A program made the position numbers and the translations under genes. From Siphonodentalium dalli (taxonomy: Eukaryota; Mollusca; Scaphopoda; Gadilida; Siphonodentaliidae), in the NCBI GenBank assembly GCA_032622095.1, contig CP136068.1:162955465-163019464 (forward strand): DNA of 64,000 nt, read 5' to 3'. Under the pieces are notes generated by a model. That model saw only the letters and a program-made list of their open reading frames with translations. It was not told the DNA's origin and did not search any database. Shown here piece after piece: positions 43,901 to 52,451 of the stretch. Positions within the stretch are counted from its first letter, which is position 1; each line of letters opens with the position of its first letter.

Positions 43901-46623
43901 TATTTTAGTCCTGGGAGAAGTGACCTCTCTCATAAGAGAATGCATTGGCCTAATAATATTTACCTTGAATTGTAAGCCAGTGCATTCTCTCATATATGCG
44001 AGGCTCCCTATGGAAGACTCGCATATATAAGAGAATGGACCAGCATAGGATCTTTAATGCTGCACCAGCGAAGCTCCCATCATCAAAGGGTTAACAATAC
44101 CATGGGTCCCGTTTAACTTGGGAGACATCTTCTCCCTAAATTATGCCACTTCTCCCTATTTTAGTCCTGGGAGAAGTGACCTCTCTCATATACCAGTATG
44201 CTTATGTTTAAACACCATATCTGAAGTATATTTCCTGATTATAATGGTGTAATTACTCATATAATGGTTTTATAAATGGTTTATGTATTTCTAAAAATTA
44301 TCATAAAAAGGCGATGTTGGGGTGAAAATTGAACTTCAGCCATTTAATATGACTTCTCTCTAAGAATTGACTCTCCAAATTGAAACTTCTAGACTGGTCC
44401 CGTTCACTGACAGATACTCTGTCCTAACTGATATTTTGTTGATTTCAGACTGTAAGCTGTTAGTCTACCCGGGTGCTTTTAACATGACCACGGGTCCCGT
44501 TCACTGGCAGTTACTGCAACAAGTGAGAGCTCTGGACAATCAGCTTTATGTCGCTGCACCATCGCCTGCGCGTGACGAGAAAGCTTCCTATGTGGCGTGG
44601 GGCCACTCGTCTGTGATTAATCCTTGGTAATGCTTTTTTTAATTATATAGTGTCATAGATATGAAGAATTAGGTTCCTGCGAATCATGATTTATTTCGTC
44701 GAATCGTACCTCAAATCCAATCAGGGGGAAGATCTAACATCGAATCGATTCTCCATAATCAAAAGTACAGCGATATTAAATATATGTTTTTTGTCACGGC
44801 GATAGAAAACATGATGAATAATCTATCAATTCATCATGCCCTACTGAATGGTATATCTTGGCTATCGGGTAGTGACAAAACTGTGGAAATTCTAAATCAG
44901 TTCAGTGACAACTTACTCAGTACGGGACAGTACCCTTACCTAGAGGTCAAGGGTCTAGGAGTCCAAAATGGTCTGTGCCATAATGATTGCTACATAGTTA
45001 TGCTGTTATGGCGATCTCCCTTCTGTTTAATGAGATATAGTCAGTGTTTTGAGGAATTTATCGATAATATATTAGAAAAAGTCACAGGATGGTTTGATAT
45101 GTATCAAATCTTTGGGATCGTTTCAAATCTAATCGAACCTAAAGTATGATTTCACATCAAATCGAATCTCGAACGTTCGCAGGAGCCAACAAAGAATGTA
45201 TTGTAATCATAAGTCAGTACCTCAAATGTTGTTGAAAATTACTTTAGCAACTAACAGCCTATAAAACTAAGGTAGCCATTAAAACATGGCCTTGCATCAT
45301 CGGTGTAGCCTCTCCTTGAATAGTATGTTTTGTTGAAACAAGAAAGCCTTGAAATAGGGTGTCTTGTCATTTGCAGAATGAGGTCCCCAGAGGGTGAATT
45401 TAGTGATGCTACCCCGCATAGCGGGAACCTCATTCTGCTGAAGTGTAAGCAGAATGAGGTCCCAGAGGGTGAATTTGGTGATGCTAGCCAACTACGCTGG
45501 GTAGCATCACTAAATACACCCTCTGGGGACCTCATTCTGCAAATGACAGACACCCTATTTCAAGGCTTGGAAACAAGAACACTATAATCTGCCTCTAATT
45601 TCAGGGGTGAAGTTGTATCAACAACAGATCACAAGGAAGGAATCATATATGCAGATATAGGTAAGATAACTGTCAAGTCAGTCTCCTGTAACCAGGATTA
45701 TCATTTGACAGGGCCCACAGGCCCTAAACACCGTAATCAGCCTGTGGGCATATGCAGGCCTTTCTTATAAACCATGTAAAGTCTAAAATCAAACAATAGA
45801 AACAGGGAAAACTTCTCAAGCAATCAATGGAAATAGGTTCCATGGGGAAAACTTCTCAAGTACAATATTGATTCACAATCTAGTTCAACTAGTGCTTGGA
45901 ATGTGTTAGATTTATTTTCTGAATTTTTGCTGAATTTTTGTACTTTTTCATGAACATGAACTCAAATGGTTTTCATGCTGAAATGCACTAATATCCAACT
46001 CAGCAGAGTTATCTCCTAATCAGAACAATTCAGGGGCACCGGAAGAGGGGGCAGAGGGGGCAGCTGACCCCCCTGCCCTTGACCAAGGGGGGCGAGCGGG
46101 GGCAGGACTTGCCCTTTTTCTGGAGACAGAAAAGGCTTTTTGTGTGTTTAATCTCGTGTTTTTATAGCAAAATGTGACTTTTTTGGTCCAAATACCACCA
46201 ATTTCACAAGGAATATTAATTTTTTGTCAATTTTATCACAAAACGGCCATAAAAACCGACAAATACCATTAAAATAGGGATTTTTGCCACAACGAATTTA
46301 TGGTTATTTTCCCGAGTTTGCGGTGAAAATGCCCTTTTTTTGCGGAAAAGTGCCCTTTTCGTAGGCTCTGCCCCCCCCTGCCCTTGGATGCTTCCGGCGC
46401 CCCTGGAACAATTGAAGTGTAGAAAGGTTATACTTGACATATGTTTCTATTTTTGTAGAAATGTTAAACTTGACACACGATTTTATTTATGTGTAGAAAT
46501 GTTAAATTTGACACATGATGCTATTTATGAGTTGTTGTATTTTCAGATTTGGCGTACTTACAGCAAGTTAGAGATCAGATACCAATCACGAAACAAAGGA
46601 GGCCAGATGTTGTGAATAAATGA
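28812..46623 (+). CDS. NIT2: NIT2 copy B, omega-amidase (exons 2-9; initiator exon not found)
   Basis: Spliced 28812-28930, 29926-30046, 35870-35958, 37164-37257, 40441-40515, 44449-44626, 45605-45660 and 46547-46623, this gives about 270 residues, matching the family length (human NIT2 is 276) without indels. Domain: one carbon-nitrogen hydrolase (CN_hydrolase) fold. Landmarks: [12 protein letters not shown] start, ECFNSPYG (Glu43 equivalent), HRK-IHLFD (Lys112), GICYDIRF (Cys153), [27 protein letters not shown]. It hydrolyses alpha-ketoglutaramate and alpha-ketosuccinamate, removing the toxic amide products of glutamine and asparagine transamination. Exon 2 enters in phase 1, so a tiny first exon (Met plus about one codon), as in vertebrate NIT2, should lie upstream. 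This is the conserved copy. Oddities: 14 reiterated splice donors after exon 3, and several transposons within the introns. Confidence 0.93.
28931..29925 (+). other. NIT2-B intron 2
   Basis: About 1 kb with no insertion recognised. It ends in TTTCGTCTCTTTCAG. The equivalent site of copy A carries a double-hairpin element 23 bp from the exon. Confidence 0.6.
29926..30046 (+). CDS. NIT2: NIT2-B exon 3
   Basis: 121 nt. Starts at the catalytic Glu codon and ends FLIGG (split). Its last 19 nt are the first unit of a 34-bp tandem array that continues into the intron. Confidence 0.93.
30028..30508 (+). repeat. 34-bp minisatellite reiterating the exon 3 splice donor
   Basis: About 14 units with a 34-bp period. 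Each has AATTGGAGGTGAGCTC (exon end plus donor) and ATAAGGTC. All but the third unit (GGATATGAGC) keep the GGTGAG donor. Unit 1 is the real exon/intron border. Use of any later donor would read ELTK then TAA, truncating the protein. Confidence 0.95.
30514..30681 (+). mobile_element. Right part of a TTAAAG MITE
   Basis: ACGAAAACGATTTCGCCATC through CCGGAGTGTTTCACATCACT then TTAA matches the right half of the 370-bp family. It begins exactly where the donor minisatellite ends. Confidence 0.8.
30682..30860. mobile_element. Right half of a family III hairpin element
   Basis: A single hairpin cassette (30754-30822) is followed by TACATGGTTTTTCAGGAAGC then TCCCATCATGAAATG, the diverged right end of the CCCTTTCGTGACGG family. 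Confidence 0.65.
30861..31225 (+). other. NIT2-B intron 3, plain segment
   Basis: Nothing recognised. Confidence 0.4.
31555..31970 (+). mobile_element. ACGCCCGTTT insertion in the left TIR
   Basis: Starts ACACGCCCGTTTGAAAAAAC and ends near GCACGCCCAGCGTAGCTC. It is absent from the right arm of the host element, which gives the empty site. A related reversed segment is at 48930-49100. Confidence 0.7.
32160..34612. other. Interior of the 3.5-kb TIR element
   Basis: 32190-32960 is GC-rich compared with the surroundings, with competing open frames on both strands (e.g. 32107-32382, 32400-32720 plus; 32058-32339 minus) and no recognisable domain. 33000-34612 is AT-rich with nothing recognised. 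Confidence 0.35.
34970..35836. mobile_element. 0.87-kb element with 8-bp TSD TACACTAG and GGCTGGC motifs
   Basis: TACACTAG flanks both ends (34962-34969 and 35837-35844). TIRs TAGACCCCGAAGCCAC / GYGGCTTCGGGCTCTA. Subterminal GGCTGGC / GCCGGCTGAG motifs occur at both ends. A TTAACCCTTTCAATACCG sequence (35493) suggests a further TTAA-type end inside. Its right edge is 33 bp from exon 4 of NIT2-B. Confidence 0.8.
35870..35958 (+). CDS. NIT2: NIT2-B exon 4
   Basis: 89 nt. Encodes [14 protein letters not shown] through AKHRK and ends on the catalytic Lys codon. Acceptor TTTCTTCAG, donor GTAAGT. Confidence 0.93.
35959..37163 (+). other. NIT2-B intron 4
   Basis: Contains one half (36625-36735) of the palindromic CAGTAATGC MITE, ending GGGCATTACTGTA. 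Otherwise no feature. It ends with a single ACATGATTTTCCTTTGTTTC unit before the acceptor, the unamplified state of the copy A minisatellite. Confidence 0.65.
37164..37257 (+). CDS. NIT2: NIT2-B exon 5
   Basis: 94 nt. Encodes [16 protein letters not shown] through TVFDT. Acceptor CATCCCCAG, donor GTGAGT. Phase 0 in, phase 1 out, as in copy A. Confidence 0.93.
37258..38339 (+). other. NIT2-B intron 5, first part
   Basis: 37640-38270 reads like an old dispersed repeat ending in an A-rich AATAATAATAAAAAC tail, possibly a retroposon 3' end. Not otherwise identified. Confidence 0.35.
38340..38966. mobile_element. Dispersed repeat carrying a TTAAAG MITE
   Basis: The outer repeat (38340-38386 plus 38762-38966, ending AGGGTTAA) matches 62640-62892, where no insertion is present. 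The insert 38387-38761 is a complete member of the 370-bp MITE family. The pair therefore gives a filled and an empty site. Confidence 0.8.
39088..39330. mobile_element. Dispersed repeat starting CAGGGTTCGTGCTG
   Basis: Similar in reverse to part of 49208-49645 (shared TTCCTCAAGAAAGTT and TTGCCAAAT blocks). The CAGGG start is hAT-like, but no matching right end was found. Confidence 0.4.
39345..39735 (+). repeat. 27-bp minisatellite (TATCACCTTCGTATCGCCGT)
   Basis: About 14 units of 23-27 bp with TTTTAGTG at the join. A 27-bp period is divisible by 3, so long open frames without stops arise in it (39464-39873). These are repeat artefacts, not genes. Confidence 0.9.
39859..40070. mobile_element. 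Diverged family III double-hairpin element
   Basis: Starts TTAACCCTATCATGATGCGA and has a decayed left hairpin (39909-39950) and a right hairpin (39958-40026) ending GGCACATGG. Confidence 0.6.
40441..40515 (+). CDS. NIT2: NIT2-B exon 6 (nucleophile Cys)
   Basis: 75 nt. Encodes [19 protein letters not shown] through AAM plus a split Asp. Acceptor TTCTTTCCAG, donor GTGAGT. An upstream pyrimidine-rich CAG at 40401-40403 gives a decoy acceptor. Confidence 0.93.
41190..41640 (+). repeat. 15-bp minisatellite (GTGTGGGTATGTATA)
   Basis: About 28 units inside the hAT-like element. Because 15 is divisible by 3, several frames on both strands stay open (a Tyr/Ser/Val/Gly/Met-rich frame forward, a His/Thr/Ile-rich one reverse). 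These are artefacts. Confidence 0.95.
41713..41735 (+). repeat. Homopolymer of 23 G
   Basis: An uninterrupted G run next to the right TIR of the hAT-like element. It is G-quadruplex prone and its length may be an assembly estimate. Confidence 0.9.
42236..43165 (+). repeat. 215-245 bp direct repeats flanking a family I element
   Basis: Copies at about 42246-42460 and 42919-43165 share TGTAGACTGAGTGTCGTCTG through AACTGCAAAATACATAATAT with few changes. The second has a 33-bp extra segment (43013-43045). The hairpin element sits precisely between them. Confidence 0.85.
42457..42920. mobile_element. Double-hairpin element, family I (full length)
   Basis: TIR ATATGTGACCCGCCATATCA continuing through AAGTCGGGATTT. 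Hairpin cassettes at 42511-42579 and 42798-42866, with the GAGCCCC / GGGGCTC hairpin between. About 95% like the element at 15019. Confidence 0.88.
43508..43612. mobile_element. Half of the CAGTAATGC palindromic MITE
   Basis: ACAGTAATGCTCTAATTAAT through GGAAAGCTCTC is one arm of the element found whole at 51309 and 54480. It is interrupted at 43613 by the next hairpin element. Confidence 0.75.
43615..43838. mobile_element. Short family III double-hairpin element
   Basis: TTAAACCCTTGCC start and AAAGGGTTAA end. Hairpins at 43625-43693 and 43730-43797 have altered loops (TCTCCCATTGAGCAC and GCTCCCTATGGAAGAC). Confidence 0.75.
43681..44192 (+). repeat. Tandem duplication of 256 bp, apparently identical
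   Basis: 43681-43936 is repeated at 43937-44192 with no difference I can see. It includes one and a half hairpins and a CTTGGGAGACATCTTCTCCC block. Either very recent or an assembly artefact. Confidence 0.85.
44449..44626 (+). CDS. NIT2: NIT2-B exon 7
   Basis: 178 nt. Encodes [19 protein letters not shown] through [18 protein letters not shown] to NPW. It keeps the canonical PGAFN loop. Acceptor GATTTCAG, donor GTAATG. Confidence 0.93.
44627..45334 (+). other. NIT2-B intron 7, first part
   Basis: An open frame at 44784-45149 (121 codons) is the longest here but shows no domain, and 44700-45180 reads as low-complexity TCGAAT-rich sequence. Not called as a gene. Confidence 0.4.
45343..45569. 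mobile_element. GAGGTCCCCAGAGGG hairpin MITE, TSD GAAACAAG
   Basis: Two internal hairpins in inverted arrangement, outer ends GCCTTGAAATAGGGTGTC / GACACCCTATTTCAAGGC. The target GAAACAAG is present on both sides (45335-45342, 45570-45577). The same position in copy A (about 12626) is uninterrupted, so this insertion followed the gene duplication. Confidence 0.9.
45605..45660 (+). CDS. NIT2: NIT2-B exon 8
   Basis: 56 nt. Encodes [18 protein letters not shown]. Acceptor TAATTTCAG, donor GTAAGA. Phases as in copy A. Confidence 0.92.
46031..46405. mobile_element. hAT-like MITE CAGGGGCACCGG...CCGGCGCCCCTG, TSD GAACAATT
   Basis: 375 bp. GAACAATT duplicated at 46023-46030 and 46406-46413. TIRs CAGGGGCRCCGGAAG. 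Copy A has the empty site AAAACAACTGAAGTG (14515-14529). The G/C-rich subterminal parts contain inverted GCCCTTTTT blocks. Confidence 0.9.
46425..46540 (+). repeat. 45-47 bp minisatellite before NIT2-B exon 9
   Basis: About three units homologous to the array at 14545-14805 of copy A. Confidence 0.85.
46547..46623 (+). CDS. NIT2: NIT2-B exon 9 and stop
   Basis: Encodes [20 protein letters not shown] then VVNK and TGA (46621-46623). AATAAA overlaps the last codons (46615) and recurs at 46661-46666. Confidence 0.93.
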
Positions 46624-46660
46624 AGAGCTGATAAGTGAGGTGTACTAACCAGACATTATC

Positions 46661-46666
46661 AATAAA
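46661..46666 (+). promoter_or_regulatory. AATAAA poly(A) signal of NIT2-B
   Basis: A consensus hexamer 38 bp after the stop codon and the likeliest cleavage signal. Confidence 0.6.
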
Positions 46667-46740
46667 TTAACTGATATTAACTGCGAAAAGTGCTAACTAT
46701 TTATAGACTACCCTAGGTATTAACTGCCTGAATTAAGTCC

Positions 46741-47158
46741 TTAACCCTTTACCCAACAGAACGGCCCTGTGCCAATGCATTCTCTTATATATGCGAGTCG
46801 ACCATAGGTCGCCTCGCATATATAAGAGAATGCATTGGCTTAACACATATTAAAAATGATAAAATTGTCAAAGAATGTAGAAAAAAATTATAAAATTGTT
46901 AAAGAATGTAAGAAAAAATGGTAAAAAGTGTTTTAGGCCAATGCATTCTCTTATATATGCGAGGCGACCTATGGTCGACTCGCATATATAAGAGAATGCA
47001 TTGGCACAGGGCATAACTGTAACCATCACAATGTGGTCAATGAACCGGTTCCAATGATATCCATATTTGTATGGTGTTATTGAGACAGACCGAAGATATT
47101 TTAGGCTGTTGAAGCTTTATTTGGGCGTTTTTGGCCGTTTTGTTGGGTAAAGGGTTAA
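46741..47158. mobile_element. Double-hairpin element, family II (reverse orientation)
   Basis: TTAACCCTTTACCCAACA to TGTTGGGTAAAGGGTTAA. Hairpins at 46771-46839 and 46937-47005. The unique arm (CAGACCGAAGATATTTTAGG) is on the right, opposite to the copy at 11394. Confidence 0.88.
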
Positions 47159-48301
47159 GACAGTTATGTTAACATGTTGAGTGCCGGCTCCCATTCAATT
47201 GCATGCAAAAAGTACGAGATAACTCATAGTTGGCACACAACGTGTTAATGTGAATCCATGTTTTGTTCCACACCTGTTCACATCAGGCACTTGTATTCAG
47301 CGTAATCCCAGCCATTGAATACATAATGTTGTATACCACAAGTGGAATACAAGCCGCAACTACTTTGAGTTGATGTTGTTACAGTCATGGATTAAATTTA
47401 TCTGATGCTAGGGTGTGGAATAAATACAGAACAGATCTTGCATCATAACGTAGAATCACTCATCAAACTCGTATGGACATCAAGCCGCGCTGTCCAAAAC
47501 TTATTTGATACTATAATAAGAATATTCTTTATTAAAATGTGTCTATTTATGCAATCTTTCAACATGCAATATTTCTGCGTCAATTCCTTCTAATTTATTG
47601 ACGCTATTTGTTGTAAGTTATTAAATTATACCGGTGATATGATTAACCATTTAACTCTTTGATGACTACATTATACTAGATACTAGTCGTATGTTAAATC
47701 CCATTGTAATTCAAGTTGAATATTTGTCTCTAAAACACTCTTCTGCTTGATCGAGAGCTGGTAACTTTAGTTTTTGAATCACAAACATCGATATCTTGGG
47801 CAGTAAAATTAGACTCAAACAGCTCCACGTTACAAAGTCTAATGAAAATAGCTGTGTGTCTATAAATAACATCTGCATGCAGTATGATGTCACAGTGCAC
47901 AAATAGTTTTACGATGGACAGATATCTCCTTTCAGTTTTGTTTTTATCCTCCCACTTCAAACTGGTGTTATCTGTTGAAATTCTTGGAAATATGTAATTC
48001 TATTCTACTTGCTATGCATTATTGGTCAATTATGGACTCTTCATCGACACTTGTAGTGTTTAATTAGTTATCGTAATCTCTCTTTTGTGAATTATCAATG
48101 TGACAGAAAAATTATTGCGCCATTTTTAGCTATGTGGCAGCTGTATATGAATTCTGATGATCGCCTGACTGGCTGCATTGCTTTACTGATAAATGTTGCG
48201 ATTGGATGACACTAACACAATGCTTGGTGGTGGTAATGGAAAACCCCAGCTATTTTCGTTAAGACTATGTAAAGTGGAGCTGTTCGAGTCTAATTTGAAT
48301 C
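47159..48301. other. Spacer with an inverted repeat
   Basis: 47806-47853 and 48248-48297 are inverted copies (AGCTATTTTCGTTAAGAC and its diverged complement), probably arms of an old MITE. Nothing else recognised. Confidence 0.5.
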
Positions 48302-48658
48302 AGCTTCAACAGCCTAAAATATCTTCGGTCTGTCTCAATAAAACCATACAAATATGGATATCATTGGAACCGGCTCATTGACCACATTGTGATAGTTACA
48401 GTTAGCCCTGTGCCAATGCATTCTCTTATATATGCGAGTCGACCATAGGTCGCCTCGCATATATAAGAGAATGCATTGGCCTAAAAAAAATCTTTTTTTA
48501 ACACTTTTTACCATTTTTTCTTACATTATTTAACAATTTTATAATTTTTAATGTGTTAAGCCAATGCATTCTCTTATATATGCGAGGCGACCTATGGTCG
48601 ACTCGCATATATAAGAGAATGCATTGGCACAGGGCCCTTCTGTTGGGTAAAGGGTTAA
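48302..48658. mobile_element. Double-hairpin element, family II (left end truncated)
   Basis: Begins internally at GCTTCAACAGCCTAAAATAT and ends TGTTGGGTAAAGGGTTAA. Hairpins 48412-48480 and 48560-48628. Confidence 0.85.
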
Positions 48659-48929
48659 AGAACTTAAGTGTCCTGCTGGTATAGTGCTTTTCTGAATTGT
48701 TTTGTTTTTGATATCTCCAGTATTTTAATAAATAGATATATATCACACATGCATTTTATCTCAAATTTCAGTCTCCATGGCCCAAAGATATAATTTATTC
48801 CCCCCAATGTAATGCAATATACTTAAAGAGCCATGGTCCGAATTGACACCAAATAAGGAACACCCCGCCCCCCCCCCCCCCCCAAATTCAATTTTCCACT
48901 TAACAGGCAAAAGAAATGAGACAGAGCAT

Positions 48930-49100
48930 CTCTAGGGCGTGGCAAAATACGCCCGTGGTAATTTCAATAAAGGGCTGTAACTCTGGTAAAAATTGGCGGA
49001 ACCCATATTCGAAGTGTATTTTGTGCTTGTAAACCCACATACCAAATTTCAGTTCATTCAGTTCAGACTCCTAAAGTTATCATCCCGAAACGAAAAATGC
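48930..49100 (-). mobile_element. Fragment related to the ACGCCCGTTT insertion
   Basis: Shares GGGCGT...AAAATACGCCC, the AATTGGCGGAACCCA block and the CTAAAGTTATCATCC block (reversed) with 31555-31970. Confidence 0.6.
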
Positions 49101-49207
49101 AAATAACATAATACGTCCCATTTTTTCTGCAATCGCCATCATTCATATCACACAGGCATCGTGAACATCCACAAATCAAAGTGATACTTCAAAAACGATC
49201 ACGCGCT

Positions 49208-49645
49208 CATAATTGAGAACCAGGGTCCGCGCTGGCCCGAAATTTACTTTTGCCAAATGAAAATAATTTTTGCCAAATGCTGTTATGAGTTGCCAATATT
49301 GTTTCTTTTATTTTGACTATTTAGACAATCCAACCAAACCAGCAACATAACAATGCAATTGTAGAAGGGTTTCTTCATCAGAAAGGCACATCGAAACAAA
49401 GCAGATTAGCTATGTAAACACCACAACCAGACATACTAGCAATCCCTCCACCTGTCGATACTATGATATCAGATTGATAGAGGTGTTAACTTTTCATAAC
49501 TTTATGCATGTGTAAATCACCACTAGTACCATTAATAATGAAAGAGTTTTCTGAAATGAATGGTATTGATTGACAAATATTAATAAACTTTCTTGAGGAA
49601 TCAAAAGTGACTTGCCAAAATTTTGCCAAATGAAAATATTTTTTG
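49208..49645. mobile_element. Dispersed TTGCCAAAT repeat
   Basis: CAGGGTCCGCGCTGGCCCG start and TTTGCCAAATGAAAAT at both ends. Related to 39088-39330. Confidence 0.45.
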
Positions 49646-49869
49646 TTGAGAACGCTCTTTATTATCAACCGCTCTTGGATGCTCTTTCTTATCTACCGCT
49701 CTTTGTTTTGCTAGCCTGACAATAAATCAAAAAGTGTTAAAGTTACTCAATCTGATTTAATGGTCCCCATATCATCAGATTCCAACAACAACAACAACAT
49801 TTTTTGAAATGCCGCTCCAGTTTTCAGAATTGTTAAATTGCCCAAAAATAATGCCAACAGTCAACTATA

Positions 49870-51320
49870 TTATAAAATTGCCCCAAAACCTGTTATTTAT
49901 CAACATTTTGTTCAAGTAAATTTTGCTGTTTTGTCAAATATCTGACACAAAAAAGCCAATTGATTTTAGAGTTATCCATCTTCATCTGCAATTTGGTCCT
50001 AGACTGTCTTCACGTCAACCTTTTACTCAGCCACTAAAAATTATTGGTGGTGAAAAATAATAGATTTCAAAAATTGATATCTGATCACTCTGAACTTTGA
50101 TGGGAGGGTTCCTTGACTCAAATCAAATATTTTTTACCACCGAAGCCAAGCAAATAGTAATTTGCAAGCGTTAATTCGGATTATACATCTTTAAAATTTC
50201 CTCTTTAGAAAGTTGATATCTGGTCATCAAAACATCCTATTGATGGACCCAATCTTAAGTATGTTCTGGTATACAGGTCAGGCACATCCTGAATTCCACT
50301 ATTATAGTGGTATATGCCCATTACCATTTTGTTAATTTGATAAAAGAGGGATAATCCAAAATCATATTTCACACAAATATTATTCAAAATCAGTGTCGCA
50401 CTAACTCGATACCATGCATATAGTTTTTCCAGGAGAATGATTAATCATGACGGCACATGATAACCAATTCAATTAGCATGCAATTAGTTGAAATGTTGTT
50501 GTGAAGGAGCGATTGAGTCATCATGTTATTGTCATTTAGATAGACATATTAGTAATATTATTGAATAACAAAGCTGGCGCAAAAGATCGCACAACGAATT
50601 TTGTCGGAAGACTGTTCAATCGCTGCGATATTGTTAAGAGTGACATTTGGCTGTGCACTGGTATGCGCCGTCTTCTATTCCCCGACGCAAATAAAGGAAA
50701 TCTGAATATGTTATAGTCATATACCACTATAAAAGTGGAATACTACTATAATAGTGGAATTCAGGATGTGCCTGACCTGGTATAGATGGTGGCTCTATGG
50801 TGTCCCGATCGGGCAGGGCATGTTTTAGTCAATTGAGCTTGGATATCTCACTTATAAAATTGCCCAAACATGTTATTTATCAACATTTTGTTCAAGTAAA
50901 TTTTGCCAGTTTGTCAAATATCTGACACAAAAAAAGCCACTTGATTTTACAGTTATGCATTTTCATCTGCAATTTGGTCCTAGACTGTCTTCACGTTGAC
51001 CTTTTAGGCCACTAAAGAATATCGGTGAAAATTAATAGATTTCAAAAATCGATATCTGATCGCTCTAAACATTGATGGGTGGGTTCCTCGACTCAAATAA
51101 TATATTTTTGACCCCCGAAGCCAAGAAAATAGTAATTTGCGGGCGTTATTTCGGATTATACATCTTTAAAACTTCCTCTTTAGAAAGTTGACATCTGGTC
51201 ATCAAAACATCCTATTGATGGACCCGATCTAAGTATGTTCTGCTCGTCGTGATATGGCTTTATCGCTAAAACGACGTTAAACCCCAATCAATCAAGTATG
51301 TTCTGGTATACAGTAATGCT
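49870..51320 (+). repeat. About 440-bp direct duplication with inserts
   Basis: 49870-50310 and 50852-51310 are collinear (TTATTTATCAACATTTTGTT through TATTGATGGACCC...TATGTTCTGGTATA). Between them, inverted blocks AGGTCAGGCACATCCTGAAT / ATTCAGGATGTGCCTGACCT (50276-50322, 50755-50781) mark another element. Confidence 0.8.
51243..51293 (+). mobile_element. 5'-truncated SINE tail with 12-bp TSD
   Basis: GATATGGCTTTATCGCTAAA then ACGACGTTAAACCCCAATCA is a SINE 3' tail of a type common in mollusc genomes. AAGTATGTTCTG flanks both sides (51231-51242, 51294-51305), and the first copy of the host duplication (near 50260) has the empty site. Confidence 0.8.
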
Positions 51321-51525
51321 GTAAGTAATCAACTCCTTAACCACAGCATAATTATGGGTAACTTTTCAGGATTTAGTTGGAAATATGGCTTGTTGCCATT
51401 CATCGGAAAGCTCTCAGTGAGAGCTTTCCGATGAATGGCTCACAAGCCATATTTTGACTAAATCCTGAAAAGTTACCCATAATTATGCTGTGGTTAAGGA
51501 GTCGATTACTTACAGCATTACTGTA
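51309..51525. mobile_element. Palindromic MITE TA-CAGTAATGC...GCATTACTG-TA
   Basis: A near-perfect 217-bp palindrome centred on GAAAGCTCTCAGTGAGAGCTTTC. TA at both ends and CAGT termini suit a Tc1/mariner-type MITE. Confidence 0.88.
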
Positions 51526-51672
51526 GATGGTGGCTCTATGGCGTCTGATCGGGCAGTGCCTGTTTTAGTCAATGGAGCTTGGAATCTCACTATCCACCTC
51601 TAGTCTTCTTCTTCTATTGATCTAACCGCTCTCGTAGAGCAACCACACTATACAAATGTGTGTATACAGTTA

Positions 51673-51813
51673 AACATTAAATGTTAAATAAACACAACCA
51701 CAAAATCCTCTCTGATGGACCCAAGTATCGCATCCACAAATATACAAACATTTAATGTTAAATAAACACAACCACAAAATCCTCTCCGATGGACCCAAGT
51801 ATCGCATCCAGAA
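51673..51813 (+). repeat. Tandem pair, about 70 bp
   Basis: Two copies of ACATTTAATGTTAAATAAAC through GGACCCAAGTATCGCATCCA with one or two changes. Confidence 0.85.
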
Positions 51814-51830
51814 ACAAATATGAAAGTCAT

Positions 51831-52260
51831 TCAGTTAAGAGTTTGATAATAATATGATTTTAGAAGCTGTATCCTTTGTGTGTGGAGGGTATAACACAAT
51901 CTGTCAGTTAATGATTGCAGCCTGACAATGTCATCCTTTCTTATATCCGCATCAGAACACTGCACTTGCTTCCATATATCGAGAATGGCTTGCATCTGGT
52001 CGTCATCATTTAAGGTTGTAAATAGTACACCAAATAAAGTATGATATGCATACATGATGTTTGAAAGTGCTGCATTTCGACACTGCTCCAATTTATCACA
52101 CTTTAGGATAAAGTGTTCCAAACTCTCTGGTTCCTAGCCACATAATTTACATATGCCATTGGAGGAGTTGTTCCATCGTTGCCTATTAGCCTCAAGAGAG
52201 TAGGTATTAAATAATAGTCTCAGTTGATTGGATAGTCTAGTAGTATTATATAGCGTTGAT
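51831..52260 (-). pseudogene. Non-LTR retrotransposon 3' end (RT C-terminal zinc motif)
   Basis: The minus strand reads FNTYSLEANRQRWNNSS, then CKLCG, a stop codon, EPESLEHFILKCDKLEQCRN. CxxC followed by HFILxC is the zinc-binding C-terminus found in Jockey/CR1-like LINE reverse transcriptases. A 96-codon frame continues to 51831. The in-frame stop and missing RT core show that it is dead. Confidence 0.8.
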
Positions 52261-52298
52261 TACATATCAACTATTATAGAATATAGATGAGATTTACC

Positions 52299-52440
52299 AA
52301 CAAGCCTGCAAATAGCGTGTCACCCTTTATAGAGCCCCACATACACTGGAGCAGACGACACTCTGCAGTGCATGCTTCCATCTGTGTGAGGCTCCCTGTG
52401 GGATAAAACTTTAACATTGTTTTTTTAGGTGGATGTTTTA
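52299..52440. mobile_element. GAGCCCC/GAGGCTCC hairpin module next to a second hairpin family
   Basis: AGAGCCCCACATACACTGGA then GCAGACGACACTC resembles the spacer hairpin of family I elements. It lies between two CAAGCCTGCAAATAGCGTGTC ends. Confidence 0.65.
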
Positions 52441-52451
52441 CATTACTAATC

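Noticed and set aside
44784-45149. 121-codon open frame in NIT2-B intron 7
   Set aside because: No domain or family resemblance, no counterpart in copy A, and intronic position.
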